The notes: generated by a model from the sequence alone, not told the origin. DNA of 64,000 bases from Pocillopora verrucosa (GCF_036669915.1 NC_089321.1:7246663-7310662), one strand, 5' to 3'. Counted from the stretch's first letter, positions 47,641-57,764 are shown. A program made the numbers and translations.

Positions 47641-48580
47641 TATCTATTTATATCAATGAAACATGCTTAATTATTCAACATGACTAGAAATTTGAGAAAA
47701 TCGGCAGTCTACACCCGAAACTTCCTCCAACAGATAACCAGAGTCGGAGTTTAATAACTTTCGTTCGGAGTTATATTATCGATATACTTTTCCAATTCAG
47801 AGTATGGTTGTTCCATATTCAGAGTATGGTTGAAATTATTATTGTTACTATTTACGAAATGACGAGAAAAAGAATCCAGAAATATGCAGCAACAGATGTT
47901 TACTGATGATGATCACGTATTAAAAGAAGCCAATCAATCAAATGACATATTTGCTGACATATTGCGGTGCCAGGAGATCAGTTTTGTTTTCAGCCAGCAG
48001 CTCTACGAAGGCCACTTATATTCTACCAAAGCCGGAAAAAGCATAGCTTATGTATCGTATCTATCTATATAAATAAAAGGTAATTTTCTGACGAAGGGCT
48101 AACGCTCGAAACGTCAGCTTTTTTACCCTTTACGGTGGCTAATTTACGTTTTCAACCCAGTTGTTAACACTAAATTACCTGCTATAATCTCCCACCGACG
48201 CGGCACCACAGTTTCTTTAGAAACTTACCCCGTTATATAAATAAAACATGCTTAATTATTAAACATGGCTAGAAATTTGAGAAAATCGGCAGTCTACACC
48301 CGAAACTTCCTTCAACAGATAACCAGAGTCAGAGTTTAATAGCTTTCGTTTGGAGTTATATTATCGGGATACTTTTCCAATTTAGAGTATGATTGAAGAA
48401 AAAACGACAATTTTCGAAAGTTCTAAGTTGCTCCTATTATTGAAATTATCATTGTTTCTATTGACGAAATGACGAGAAAAAGACTCCAGAAATATCCCAG
48501 CAACAGATGTTTACTGATGATGATCACGTATTAAAACAAGCCAATCAATCAAATGACAATATTCTACACCGACATTTTTA
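47544..48580. repeat. Tandem partial duplication of the GPCR B2 5' flank
   Basis: The sequence just upstream of the B2 start (GCTGACATATTGCGGTGCCA then GGAGATCAG) recurs at 47953, and CGGCAGTCTACACCCGAAAC occurs at 47703 and 48284. The flank is therefore present twice here but once in the partner locus (60,720-61,150). The second copy carries the Penelope tail insertion at 48079-48233. Confidence 0.8.
48079..48233 (+). mobile_element. 155 bp Penelope tail insertion with 13 bp target-site duplication
   Basis: TATATAAATAAAA occurs at 48066-48078 and again at 48234-48246; the paralogue at about 60,828-60,840 has it once with no insert. The insert starts GGTAATTTT directly before CTGACGAAGGGCTAACGCTC then GAAACGTCAG (48088-48117). 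It continues with the Penelope tail (CAACCCAGTTGTTAACACTA) and ends with CACCACAGTTTCTTTAGAAAC. It is an extremely 5'-truncated copy. Confidence 0.9.
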
Positions 48581-48723
48581 TTAAGGACTCATTTTTAATC
48601 ACGTTGTCATCGAAAGTTTAATCCAGCCTGGAACTTACTCAGTAGGCTCGTTACTCAGTTGATTGGTTGGAGGTTTTTCAAGTACATTTTACGGCTTTTC
48701 ACGAAGTTATAAAGAAAGGGATC

Positions 48724-48840
48724 GTCGCCGAACAGAATTACTCAGCTGCTGAAGTCGGTGAGAGAAAGCCAGATAAAGCCTCCGCTATGTCTGAGGGAGG
48801 ACAGTTGGTTCACTTGCACGTGATCACACCGTATAAATGA
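48724..48840. promoter_or_regulatory. Conserved GPCR-upstream block, copy 3
   Basis: CTCAGCTGCTGAAGTCGG, AAAGCCTCCGCTATGTCTGA and GGGAGGACAG are followed by a palindromic E-box-containing GCACGTGATCAC. It lies about 1.2 kb upstream of GPCR B2, although its family A equivalents are 1.9-2.4 kb from a different receptor type. Confidence 0.45.
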
Positions 48841-48984
48841 TATTTACAGCGCCTTTATCATCAAGCTTCTCATTCAGTAAATAAGTTATCAAATTCGAGA
48901 TCGTTTTTGCGCAGAAGAAAAAGAATAAATAAAACAAAGGCAGATCCAGGACATTTTGACAGGGAGATCGAAAATAACTTCAGA

Positions 48985-49130
48985 CCTTCATATTCCGCGC
49001 TTCCATGCTCTAGAGCATCGGACTGCGGAATCCGATGGTGTGAGGTTCGATTCCTCATGGGGACTCCGAATGTTTTCTTTGTCCCACGCTCGTGACAAGA
49101 CGAAAAACATCTTTTTCTATTTCCTTACCG
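48985..49130 (+). mobile_element. tRNA-derived SINE, copy 1
   Basis: A tRNA-like body (CTCTAGAGCATCGGACTGCG then GAATCCGATGGT) has a B box GAGGTTCGATTCCTC, followed by CGAATGTTTTCTTTGTCCCA and CGCTCGTGACAAGACGAAAA. The acceptor stem does not pair and there is no clean terminator, so it is not a tRNA gene. The copy at 62050-62200 is the duplicated partner; a tail fragment is at 40,786. Confidence 0.7.
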
Positions 49131-49157
49131 AGCTCAAAAGTTACCGTCTCTCATATT

Positions 49158-49525
49158 CTATTTACAAATAATGATAATGTATTGAAAGGCAATCAACACC
49201 ATAGGCATATAGTAAAATGCTTTTATATTTGCCACGACGTAGTCTAAGAATTCAGAAGTATCTCTGAAGACATTTTCCCGGTGAGGCTCACACTCTATCA
49301 CTGCTGTGGGATACTGAACAAGTTCATTGGCGATAAAGAAAGGGGACTGGATGGCCATGGCGATAATCCAAGTACCCAGGATGAACAAGGAACACCGCTT
49401 TGAGTTGACGAACGGAGAATGGAAGGGATATACCACAGCACCAGATCGATCTACTGCTATTAGAACCAGGCTGTGAAGTGATATAGCAGCGGAGACTTCC
49501 GAGAGAAAGACACCAACTTACGCAA
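49158..49525 (-). pseudogene. Family B GPCR remnant, TM3-TM5 only
   Basis: Reads VFLSEVSAAISLHSLVLI, then AVDRSGAVVYPFHSPFVNSK, TM4 (FILGTWIIAMAIQ), the ECL2 Cys (VIECEP) and TM5, ending in a stop after IIIICK. TM1-TM2 and TM6-TM7 are absent. The 5' side joins unrelated repeated DNA near 49,525, with a frameshift before VFLSEV and the TM3 Cys codon changed to Arg (LRKLV). The duplicated partner is 62221-62582. Confidence 0.85.
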
Positions 49526-49562
49526 AACGGAAGCTCTAATTTGTTTTGTTTTTGTTCTCTTT

Positions 49563-50326
49563 GGTCGAGGGAAAGAAACCACTGTTTTTCTCGTGTAAAT
49601 ATTACCCACGCAAAATAAAATTGTCTCTACATTTAGGCCGGTTTGCAAGGGGCATGGATCTTTGAATATCCGCATCATATGACTTTGTACTGCGTGTCGT
49701 TTTTATTGCATTTTATCATTCATAACGACCAATCTTTTCACAGGCTAAGAAAATCTACGATGGAAAATTTTGGAGAATTTGTTATCTTACATGCACTAGT
49801 TTAATTTGCGCCTGTCTAAAAAAACCACAAAGTTAAGGGAAACGAAATTTTGTCCGAAATAGGCTAGTAGCTGTCAGCTGTTAAAACTGATATTAATAAA
49901 TGTCAATAAATGTCAAGTGAATCCAGTTTTATTACCGTCGTTGTTAACAATTGGAATTTGGAAAAACTTAGAAGAACATTACAGGGATCAGTCGAGGGAA
50001 AGAAACCACTGTTTTTCTCGTGTAAATATTACCCACGCAAATTAAAATTTTCTCTACATTTAAGCCGGTTTGCGCAGAAGAAAAAGGCATGGATCTTTGA
50101 ATATCCGCATGATATGACTTAATACTTCATGTCGTTTTTACTCCATTTTATTATTCATAACGACCAGTCTTTTCACAGGCTAAGAAAATATTCGATGGGA
50201 AATTTTGGAGAATTTGTTATCTTACATGCACTAGTTTAATTTGCGTCTGTCTAAAAAACCACAAAAGTAAGGGAAACGAAATTTTGTCCGAAATAAGCTA
50301 GTAGCTGTCAGCTGTTAAAACTGATA
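49563..50326. repeat. Tandem duplication, about 430 bp unit
   Basis: GTCGAGGGAAAGAAACCACT begins units at about 49,563 and 49,992; both run to TAGCTGTCAGCTGTTAAAAC then TGATATT. The partner locus (62,625-62,955) has a single unit. The open frame at 49910-50122 lies within this repeat and is not a gene. Confidence 0.85.
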
Positions 50327-50739
50327 TTCCATCATCATAGCGCTATCTGCATCAAACGGCGTCTTGAATATTCTCCCAATTGGTAGAAGCCGTAACCAGC
50401 GATAATTTGAAGTCGTTTTGCTCGTCAATTTACTTTGCGGAGTTTTATGTGATGAACTTATTTCAAGGCGATTATTGAACGTCCGGTCCGTAAAAATTCT
50501 TGACGCTTCGGAACGTAGAGATCGATAAATTTCAAGTGAATCCAGTATTATTACCGTCGTTGCTAACAACTGGAATTTGGAAAAACTTGGAAGAACATTA
50601 CAGGGATCAGGAGAAAACATTTTTATCTAGAAACATTTATCAGAGTAAACCTACCGAAAAAGATCTTGGTTGAAATGAGATGTTTTGAGGAGACGAAGAG
50701 ATGAAGGTTGGGTACTAGCAAAGTAAATATCACGTGATG

Positions 50740-50752
50740 TTTTGGCGCGGAA
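50740..50752 (+). promoter_or_regulatory. E2F-type site in the DONSON promoter
   Basis: TTTTGGCGCGGAA lies about 60 bp before the DONSON ATG and contains TTTGGCGC, the classic E2F consensus. An E-box (CACGTG) is 4 bp upstream of it. E2F control would suit a gene needed at S-phase entry. Confidence 0.55.
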
Positions 50753-50809
50753 TTTATAAAAATCAACGTTGCTAGCAAAGTTGAAGGAAAATAATTGTCG
50801 CTTTTAAAC

Positions 50810-53800
50810 ATGGAAGAAAAACACTCACCTGAGCTTATTCGGTTTAAAAAACCTTCAGGAGTTATAAAATTGAAGATAAAAAAGAAGAAGCTGACTCAAA
50901 ACTCATCAAAACGGATTTCAAACGCCTTGAAACCTATCAATGGACGAATTCAAGATGGACGCTCACAGGCGTTAAAGCGAGCGAATCCGTTTAAGTGTTC
51001 TCCGAGGAAAAAGGCGAATCTCTCCGCAGAAGAGAAAACTACAGAATGCAGGCTGTTTAGTGCCCTCGATGGACTGGACGAGAATCAGGAAAATAGATCC
51101 ACAAACACTGTTCATGAAACAAGTAATAACTCACAACAGCAAAATACTGGCAATAGCCTGGAAACTGACGTTGCTGATTCTCCACTAACTGTGGCTAAAG
51201 AGAAAATCGGCGAGAATGATGGTTCAGAATTTTTTCCTTTAGACTGGAGCTTAAAAACTAAAGTAAGATTTTCTTCTTCCAAGACGTTTAATTGGTGTGG
51301 GACATTAAAGACATTAGACGAAGGTGCTGGTATGTCACATTTTGTTCGTTGCCAAACAAAGGAAATCGATTCAAATGGAAACGGTGCTTCTCATCCTGAA
51401 TCATTTTGTTCCTTTACCAAAGTTTGGATGCACCCTTCTCTACCGTGGCTTGAACTCTTTCCACGTAAATCAGCCGATGGTAGAACTAGTTCGAAAAGAC
51501 ATTTTCTAATCACGGAAGAAATGGCATCTTCTCTTCACCATGACTGGGTGTCCAGTTTTCGCTCCGTCTTCAACATGGTGCGCGTTGGTTTTTGTCCTTA
51601 CTTTTATCTAGTTGCAAATCAGAACACTATGCTTTTTCAGGCAGCTGGAATAAACAGGGATGATGCAGTTCAAGTGGTTATAACACCCACGACCAAAGGT
51701 TTCCGGGATGCCTTGAGGAGTGAAGGTAAATCTACATCACTGTACAGGTTTATGAATAAAGGGAGAAACTTTCTAAAGAAACTGTGGTGCTGCGATATCC
51801 CTCTGACAAAGGGCTACAACTCAAAACGTCAGCTTTTAAACTCTTTAAGATGACCAATTTATGTTATCAACTCAGTTGATAATACTTAATTACACTGTAC
51901 AGATTAGTTTCATGGGTGCAATAATCATTGTAGAAATAGTTCATTGAAAACCTTTACCAGACACTTATAACCTTGAGCTGGTAACCTTGTACCTTTATAG
52001 GTAGGTAACCAAGGTGATTTTATTCAAGATGAGACAATGATCCAATGAAAACAGCTGTTAGCAGTGGGATGATATAATATATAATTAAGTCTGGTCCCCA
52101 TGGAAATAGTTTGTTTTGTTTTCCTGAGATTCCTGATGTTTCCCTCAACTTTGTCTTGGGAAACATCAGAACTCTCAAGAAAACAAAACTAACTAGTTTC
52201 CCAAGGGACCATACATTAGGTGCTTTGTTCTATATTTGGACTTTCTCTTAAACAATCATATGGGAAAAACATGCTGTTGTACATGTATTCAGCATGCTTG
52301 CAACAACTGCATAATTGTGGTCAGGATTTTGATCAGGGGCAGGTGACCAAGATCAACCAATCACAGTGCTTGTTTTGTTGAGTGAAAGTCCAGGAATATA
52401 ACAATGTGATTTGAGCTCCAAAATAAATTTGTATGTATGCTTACATGTACTGACCACTACAGACAAGAAATGCTCCCAGGATGCCACTGGTTTTGAGTAA
52501 AATAACTGAGCTGCTGCAACCACTTGTTTAGAGAAGAATTTGTAAACATGATTGTAACATTTTAGATTTATTGTGTTTTTACAAATTTATATTCAATTAC
52601 AGCAATTGAAGACTTTTCCTTGTTCACATAACCAATTGAACACCCATGGTTTGGGAAAACTCACCAAAATTATGCAAACAGTTAATGCATCATGGTTTAA
52701 GTAACACAATCTTAAGCTTTCCCAACGTGCCCTGTGTTCACCTGATTTAAAGTGATTACAGGGCTAGCCCTCTAGTACTTGTGTTCATCTGGTTTCTTTT
52801 TTCAGGATGTATTGAATATAATCTACCTTGAAATTACCCAACCACTTAATCAGTAATTTTACCCTTCAAAGGCTATTTTTCTCTTGAATCTAATTTTCTT
52901 CATAATAACAATATTATATTATCACATCCCAGGAATTAACTTTACCATGCCGCACTTGGAGGTCAAAGGAAAGAAAGAGTCTGGGCCTGGATCTAAGGAT
53001 GAGGACTCAGACGAAGAGGAAGATGCTGAGCTTGAGAATGATTCTGATGATGAGAGTATTGACAAGTGTGAGTGGCTAGAAAGCGTGGGACTTGATAAGG
53101 AACAGTTTCCACTGTTAAACCCCAAAGTTGTTACACCACATCAGAGGAACAATCTAAGAAGCTTAGATCAACAACCAACTTCTACAGTGTTAGTGAGAGG
53201 AGTTGATACTCTTGCATTGTTTAACTTCCTACTCAACTGTAAAAGTTTAACAGCCAACACTGGACCACAAGCTCAGGTGCCACCAACACTGCTGGCCCCT
53301 GTTGCATTTGAAGGAGCCACTTTAAAGGGTCTGAAGGTAAACCAAGGGACCACGAAGCATCAAAAAGCTAAGGCTATGGCACAGGTATAGGATACATTTG
53401 ATTGATTTTCAATATTTCTTGACCTCATTCTTTACAGATGCTCTACCATCATGATAAGATCAATGATAATTCTCGCAACAATAAGGTAAAGGTTATGCTT
53501 TCTCTGGAGACTATTGGCCAAAACAGTAACATGTAACACAGTTTATTCTTGTTCCACTATTATGAAGCTACTAACAGTATTGCATAGTGATCCCCCTCCC
53601 CTCCAATGTTTTGCTAGGTTTACCTGAAAATTTTATGTTGCCAATTTAAACTAAGTGGAAAGAGGAGAAGTATCTTACCTGAAAAATGCATGCTATGACA
53701 ATAACTGTTTATGATGTCACTGGCAGCGCCTTTGGTCAATATGAAGTGAATCCTGTTCTTTGATTGGCTACCCCAACAGGCAAGATGGGCCTCTCTTGCC

Positions 53801-54490
53801 TGCTTGGGATTTCCCACTTTGATCCTGTGCGAAAATACATTGCATGGAAGGGACTTAAAAATTTTTTTTTCAATTTTTGGACAGTGTGGGCAATGGAGTT
53901 GCAAAAAGCTGCAGAAGACAAGAAAAACAAAGACAATATAAACTACTCTCATGGGTTTATTGTGCACAAAAAAAAAAACTTGGTCAATATGTAGCCATCT
54001 TGATCAAACAAGCTTGGTCAATAACGCACATTTATTTCCAGCACTTCAGATGATTTGTTTAGTTTACTGTGAATTTTCATTGGTTCCTTAAGATGTTTTC
54101 ATTGCTGTAATTGGTGACTATGATTACTTACTAGGTTTTGGGTTTTTCAACTCTTAAATGAAGGGTGCTCTAATTGTGATGATATCCTTTTAGTTATACA
54201 GCCTGGAGATTTCTGGTCCAATCCTTCCTGGCTGTCTGTATGAACTGTGTCATCTACTGAGGGAATCACAAGGAGGAGACTTCAAAGCCACCTTCTTTGT
54301 GCACCAACCATCAGTAGCATTTAATGTCCCAAGCATTAAAACAGAGGAAAACTATATTCAGAGTGGGTGTAATTTACAGCAAAGCATCTCACATGGACAG
54401 TGGAGACACTACCTGGAGGCAGAAAAACTTAAGGAAATGTGTTTAAAAGACCTTAGCTGCAAAGACAAACTTTTCTCTTGGACAACTTGA
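50810..54490 (+). CDS. DONSON: DONSON-like replication initiation protein
   Basis: Exons 50810-51725, 52933-53384 and 54194-54490 join in frame (GT/AG) to 554 residues, close to the vertebrate length. Recognisable stretches are FPLDWSLKTKVRFSS, WMHPSLPWLELFPR, NMVRVGFCPYFYLVANQ with LFQAAG, TPTTKGFRDALRSEG joined to INFTMP, the acidic linker EDSDEEEDAE, STVLVRGVDTLALFNFLLN, GPQAQVPPTLLAPVAF and LYSLEISGPILPG. The N-terminal 140 residues are basic and disordered. DONSON helps load GINS and assemble the CMG helicase at origins and protects forks, acting in the nucleus. The ATG at 50810 is chosen over the upstream TTG of the same frame. A chance open extension past the exon 1 donor runs into a Penelope tail. 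The gene is embedded in the receptor array. Confidence 0.93.
51755..51895 (+). mobile_element. Penelope tail fragment inside DONSON intron 1
   Basis: TTTCTAAAGAAACTGTGGTG precedes CTGACAAAGGGCTACAACTC, then AAAACGTCAG (51803-51832) and ATCAACTCAGTTGATAATAC. It is the same module as at 48079 and 40186 but diverged (CTGACGA is CTGACAA). It starts only about 30 bp from the exon 1 donor. Confidence 0.65.
52092..52211. repeat. 120 bp hairpin MITE in DONSON intron 1
   Basis: The left arm TGGTCCCCATGGAAA...GATTCCTGATGTTTCC is the near-perfect inverse of GGAAACATCAGAACTCTC...TTTCCCAAGGGACCA. The loop is about 16 bp. Confidence 0.85.
53682..54022 (+). repeat. Diverged interspersed repeat, copy 2
   Basis: Opposite-strand partner of 1029-1448; see there for shared landmarks. 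It lies in intron 2 of DONSON. Confidence 0.6.
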
Positions 54491-55490
54491 GTAAGACACT
54501 GCAGCCATTTAAATAATTTTTCCACAACAAGTACAGTCGTTTGAATTTAAAATGCAGCTGGATCTTAATGGAATCAATATTTACAGGGCAGCAGAAGTGT
54601 ACTTGGCTTAACTTAATTCTAAAGGGATCTGAATTTTATAAAGGGAGCCTTTCTAACATAACCAAGGAACAAATGTTTTAATTTTATTATTTATGGGTTT
54701 ATACAGACAATAAATTATGAGTATCCATCCGCAGACATGAAAATCATATTTTTCCAAGTGTACAGCTTGACATGAAATGTTGTATTATAATTGTAGGACT
54801 AATTAGAAATAAGAGGTACTTGTCTAATTGTTATCTAAAAATGGATAAATTGCTGTCTGGTGCTTAAGTGTCATCAAAAGCTTGCTTTCCACCAGATGGA
54901 GATTAAATTTGCTGCTTCAACAACGGGGGCCAAATCAATAAGGCCTCAATTTGCATATTTTATGATAAATAATAAAGTGTAACTGTCCATTCCACATTTT
55001 TTCTGTAAAGCAATCATGTATAACCAAAGGAGACTGTCACTTAAATAACCATAACTTCACAAACCACACCAGCATATACATCAGTCATTTCTGCAAAAAT
55101 AAAAAAAAACGCAAAACCCCTAGATTGGGAATGAAATCATTTGTTATCCTATAGCACTCATATTAGTCAAGGGCGTATTAAGTATCTCAAGGACTCTTGA
55201 TTGAATGCTTGCCATGCTACATGCTGTGATCAGTATAAGGCTACCAAAGATTCTATATCACTTGAATACCCCATGCACTTCTACTTCAGTGTATTCAACA
55301 TTAGCTGAGAGAATGTCAATACAACCAGAATTGTTTTAAAGTACAGAACAAAAACATTTATAAGTCTTTTTTCTCAAACGCCCATGTTGCAAATTCTTGC
55401 TCAAAAAGTGAAAAGATCATAGACAGGCCTACACAGACTCCCCTGTGTGGTTTTACGTTTGCGACGCAAAAGCCTTTAATTAAAGCTTCG
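54491..55490. other. DONSON 3' flank
   Basis: AT-rich 3' UTR and spacer between the DONSON stop and the Penelope remnant. A candidate poly(A) signal is at 54709. No other gene is seen. Confidence 0.6.
54709..54714 (+). terminator. Candidate DONSON polyadenylation signal
   Basis: AATAAA about 220 bp after the stop codon in an AT-rich stretch. Confidence 0.4.
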
Positions 55491-55739
55491 CTGTGACGAG
55501 TATGTCTTTGAGCGATTTACCTCTTTTGTATGATATAATCGGAGGCGTTTTGAAAATTGTGTTCAGCAGTGGCTGATTTTGGATGAGGTTCCATTCTTGC
55601 ATCAGTATTTGTTGTAAATGTTTAACCCCTGGGTGGTATGCTGTCACAAAAGGCAATATTTTGCCTTTAGTTTTTTTGGTTTGTTTTTTAAGTGTCGACT
55701 GCCTTGCGGCAAACGAGACCTCAGATAACGTTTTTTCAA
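55491..55739 (-). pseudogene. Penelope-like reverse transcriptase C-terminal (thumb/linker) fragment
   Basis: In minus sense this reads IEKTLSEVSFAARQSTLKKQ, then KILPFVTAYHPGVKHLQQIL, W.LIQ and IFKTPPIISYKRGKSLKDIL before VTAKL and a stop. The LPFVT-Y-P and R..SLKD.LV.AKL signatures are those of the segment after the reverse transcriptase fingers/palm in Penelope-like elements. The palm (YADD region) and the endonuclease are missing. It starts one base out of frame with, and immediately after, the ORF at 55740-56363, which indicates an internal deletion. Confidence 0.75.
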
Positions 55740-56363
55740 TTAGGCTTTTTGGGTAACAGTATTTACAATGTTCCTCAAGGGCGAACGTGATCTTTCACGT
55801 GTATTTACATTGTATTGTGATCGAGACTTGGCAATATTAGCCTTTTCAAGTTTGTTCTTGTGACTAACAAGTCTACGCTGATGGAAGCGCACTAGGGCGC
55901 TAACGTATTGTTCTTCGGCGTGACTTTTAATAGCGCTTATTTCCTGTCGAAAGGTTTCGTCAGGCGTGACGTTTGCCTTCGCCTTGTCTTGAAGCGACTT
56001 AGGGCAAGTCTTTTGTTGTAAGTGTCTCTCCAGTTTTAAAATGGAGGTTTCAGTTTTTTGCTTCTTGAACTGGATAGCGCTGATAGTGTCTTCATGTTTC
56101 CTCTTCCTTGGCTGCCGCGTGGATCGGCTATTCCTCGGAAGGTTTTCTTTTTGACGGCTTCCTTTTTGAAGGCGTAGACCTTCGTTGCTGCGTTGTTTGG
56201 CTAATGCAGCTTTATGCCTTGGCTCGAGTTGTGATGCTGGAGGGCTATCCTCTGGGTCCGGTTCTAGGTTCGGATCAGTGTACGTTAATTCCATCGCCTC
56301 GTCCAGATTTGGACGGTAGTCTGGCGTTTTTGGTGGCCGCAATGGTGTTTCAAAAGCTGACAT
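55740..56363 (-). CDS. Basic coiled-coil-like ORF, probably the 5' part of a Penelope-like element
   Basis: The ATG at 56363 (MSAFETPLRPPKTPDYRP) gives 207 residues; an in-frame extension to 56405 starts MLDDILHFQ. The N-terminus is proline-rich and acidic (EPDPEDSPP). A basic middle (RQPRKRKHED, RKRK-type nuclear signal) is followed by a helical, conserved-looking segment IKLERHLQQKTCPKSLQ-like with ...FRQEISAIK..AEEQYVSALVRFH. It ends in an RSRSP-containing tail. I associate the CPKSLQ...FH pattern with proteins encoded beside Penelope reverse transcriptases, and the adjoining fragment supports that. No catalytic motif is present. It is uninterrupted although its downstream partner is wrecked, so a captured host gene is possible. 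Confidence 0.5.
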   Translation of the reverse strand: MSAFETPLRPPKTPDYRPNLDEAMELTYTDPNLEPDPEDSPPASQLEPRHKAALAKQRSNEGLRLQKGSRQKENLPRNSRSTRQPRKRKHEDTISAIQFKKQKTETSILKLERHLQQKTCPKSLQDKAKANVTPDETFRQEISAIKSHAEEQYVSALVRFHQRRLVSHKNKLEKANIAKSRSQYNVNTRERSRSPLRNIVNTVTQKA

Positions 56364-56404
56364 CTTTTTCAGGTAAAACTGAAAGTGAAGTATATCGTCT
56401 AGCA

Positions 56405-56800
56405 TTTTCCCATCCCCGTTGCCTTAAACAAACGCATGCACTCATAAATCTTCCCTTGCTGACTTGAACCCCGCGTGTTAACTTGAATAAAAACCGATTT
56501 CCCCAGGATTTCCATCAAACATTTCTAGCAGTTTTATCCACGGTAACTCAAACCCTCGATAACTCGAGCTTCCCGCCAACTCAGGTAATTTTCAGTAATT
56601 TTGTGTTCCGTTTTCATTCGACTTCTCTGTAATTGAATTGTATTAAAATGTATACTGTATAAGACGAAAAACAGTAAACACCGTTTTTCCCTCATTCCCG
56701 AGCCCTTGTTTTCAATTCCCGTTAACTCGAACTCCCGGTAACTCAATGGAACCTTCTTCAATTCTCCTTAAAGGTTCAAGTTATCGGGAGTCGATTGCAT
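56405..56800. repeat. Repeat with AACTCGAAC-type words, related to 44975-45090
   Basis: The CATTGCCTTAAACGACTGCA-like text, CTCATAAATCTTCCC and CTGACTTGAACC.CGCGTGTTAA are shared with 44,990-45,075. 56,500-56,780 continues with many TAACTCGA/CGATAACTCGAG words in both orientations. No coding capacity. Confidence 0.55.
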
Positions 56801-57269
56801 TTATTTTTCGTATTGGATTTCATTTCGATCAAACTTTTGCTCATTTCCTCTCTAACTGATCGGAAACTCTTTATTTACAGGTGGTAAGGGAATAAATACT
56901 GTAGAACCGGAAAACAAGCAGCAGAGTTCAAACAATGGTTTGAACCAATGAACTAAGTTTGACTTGCCATAATGTAAATTGTAAATAGGATTTAAGTAAG
57001 TTAGTTCTCAAAGCAGACATTTCAATTCATGATTATTTCTAAGTTTCGTGAAAAAATTGGACCTAATGGGTCTGGGGGAAATCCGGTTTATCTCAGTGAC
57101 GTAATTTTTCATTATGCACGTTCAGTTGAAAATAAACAGACCTCCCCCCCCAAAAAAAACAAAACAAAACAAAATCAAAAAGAAAAGTGTAATAACTAGT
57201 TGCGATCGTAAAACAACTACCAACTGAAAAAATAGAAAAAACAGAAAAACCATGGAAATAGCTTCCATT

Positions 57270-57764
57270 TGTTAACTTATTTCATCGAGGTGCTGGTAAG
57301 AATAGCGATGATCCAAGTGAAAAGAATAAGGAACTGACACAGCTTTGAACTGATCAGTTAGGGACGGAGGGAAAAATATACATCTCCAAATCGATTGAAT
57401 GCTATTAAAACTAGGCTCTGAATAGACACACTAAAGCAGATATCTCCCAAGAAGACAGTCAGCTTTCACAACGCATCTCTAAGAGGACCGCTGATCAACC
57501 AGGAGCCGAGCGTTTGTGTTGTCTGTAAAAAAGGAAAAAAAGAAACAGAAGATCGGATATGGCCATATTTACCAAGAAAAAGTTGGTAGGCTTTCTCATG
57601 GATCTAGTTTTGTGGACAATTGTTGCAATGAAAAAACTTCCAGACACTGAGAAAACAAGTAACAGGCCGCAAAAAAAGGTTTTACCAATCCTCTTTACTA
57701 CTGGATTCAAGCAGTTCAGTGTTACTGGTGTTCTGTTCACCGTCGCACTAACGTTTGCCGACAT
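57270..57764 (-). pseudogene. Family B GPCR pseudogene (TM1-TM4) with frameshift and stops
   Basis: Starts MSANVSATVNRTPV at 57764 and is open through TM1 and TM2 (NMAISDLLF). It then needs a frameshift near 57,510 to continue as LGSWLISGPLRDAL, has a stop exactly where the TM3 Cys should be (TGT to TGA), recovers SIQSLVLIAFNRFGDVYFS, has another stop after LRP, and continues LISSKLCQFLILFTWIIAIL before homology fades near 57,270. DRF is NRF. Clearly dead, and older than the other remnants. Confidence 0.88.

Larger units (their letters stand above)
48580..50640. repeat. Segmental duplication block (partner 61150-63290)
   Basis: Collinear with 61,150-63,290, including a conserved upstream block, a SINE, a receptor remnant and the following flank. 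Differences are an indel of about 460 bp (61,326-61,785 present only in the partner) and a tandem duplication of about 430 bp (49,563-50,326) present only here. Confidence 0.88.

Noticed and set aside
48995-49065. Possible tRNA gene (A-box-like and B-box sequence)
   Set aside because: Acceptor and D stems do not pair, a SINE tail follows, and the duplicate at 62,060 has lost single bases. It is a tRNA-derived SINE.
49910-50122. Open frame of 70 codons upstream of DONSON
   Set aside because: It lies inside the tandem 430 bp repeat, and the matching sequence at 63,140 is not open in the same way.
50315-50620. Minus-strand frame of 101 codons next to the DONSON promoter
   Set aside because: No domain. 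The duplicated partner at 62,940-63,220 carries indels that break it, so there is no coding constraint.
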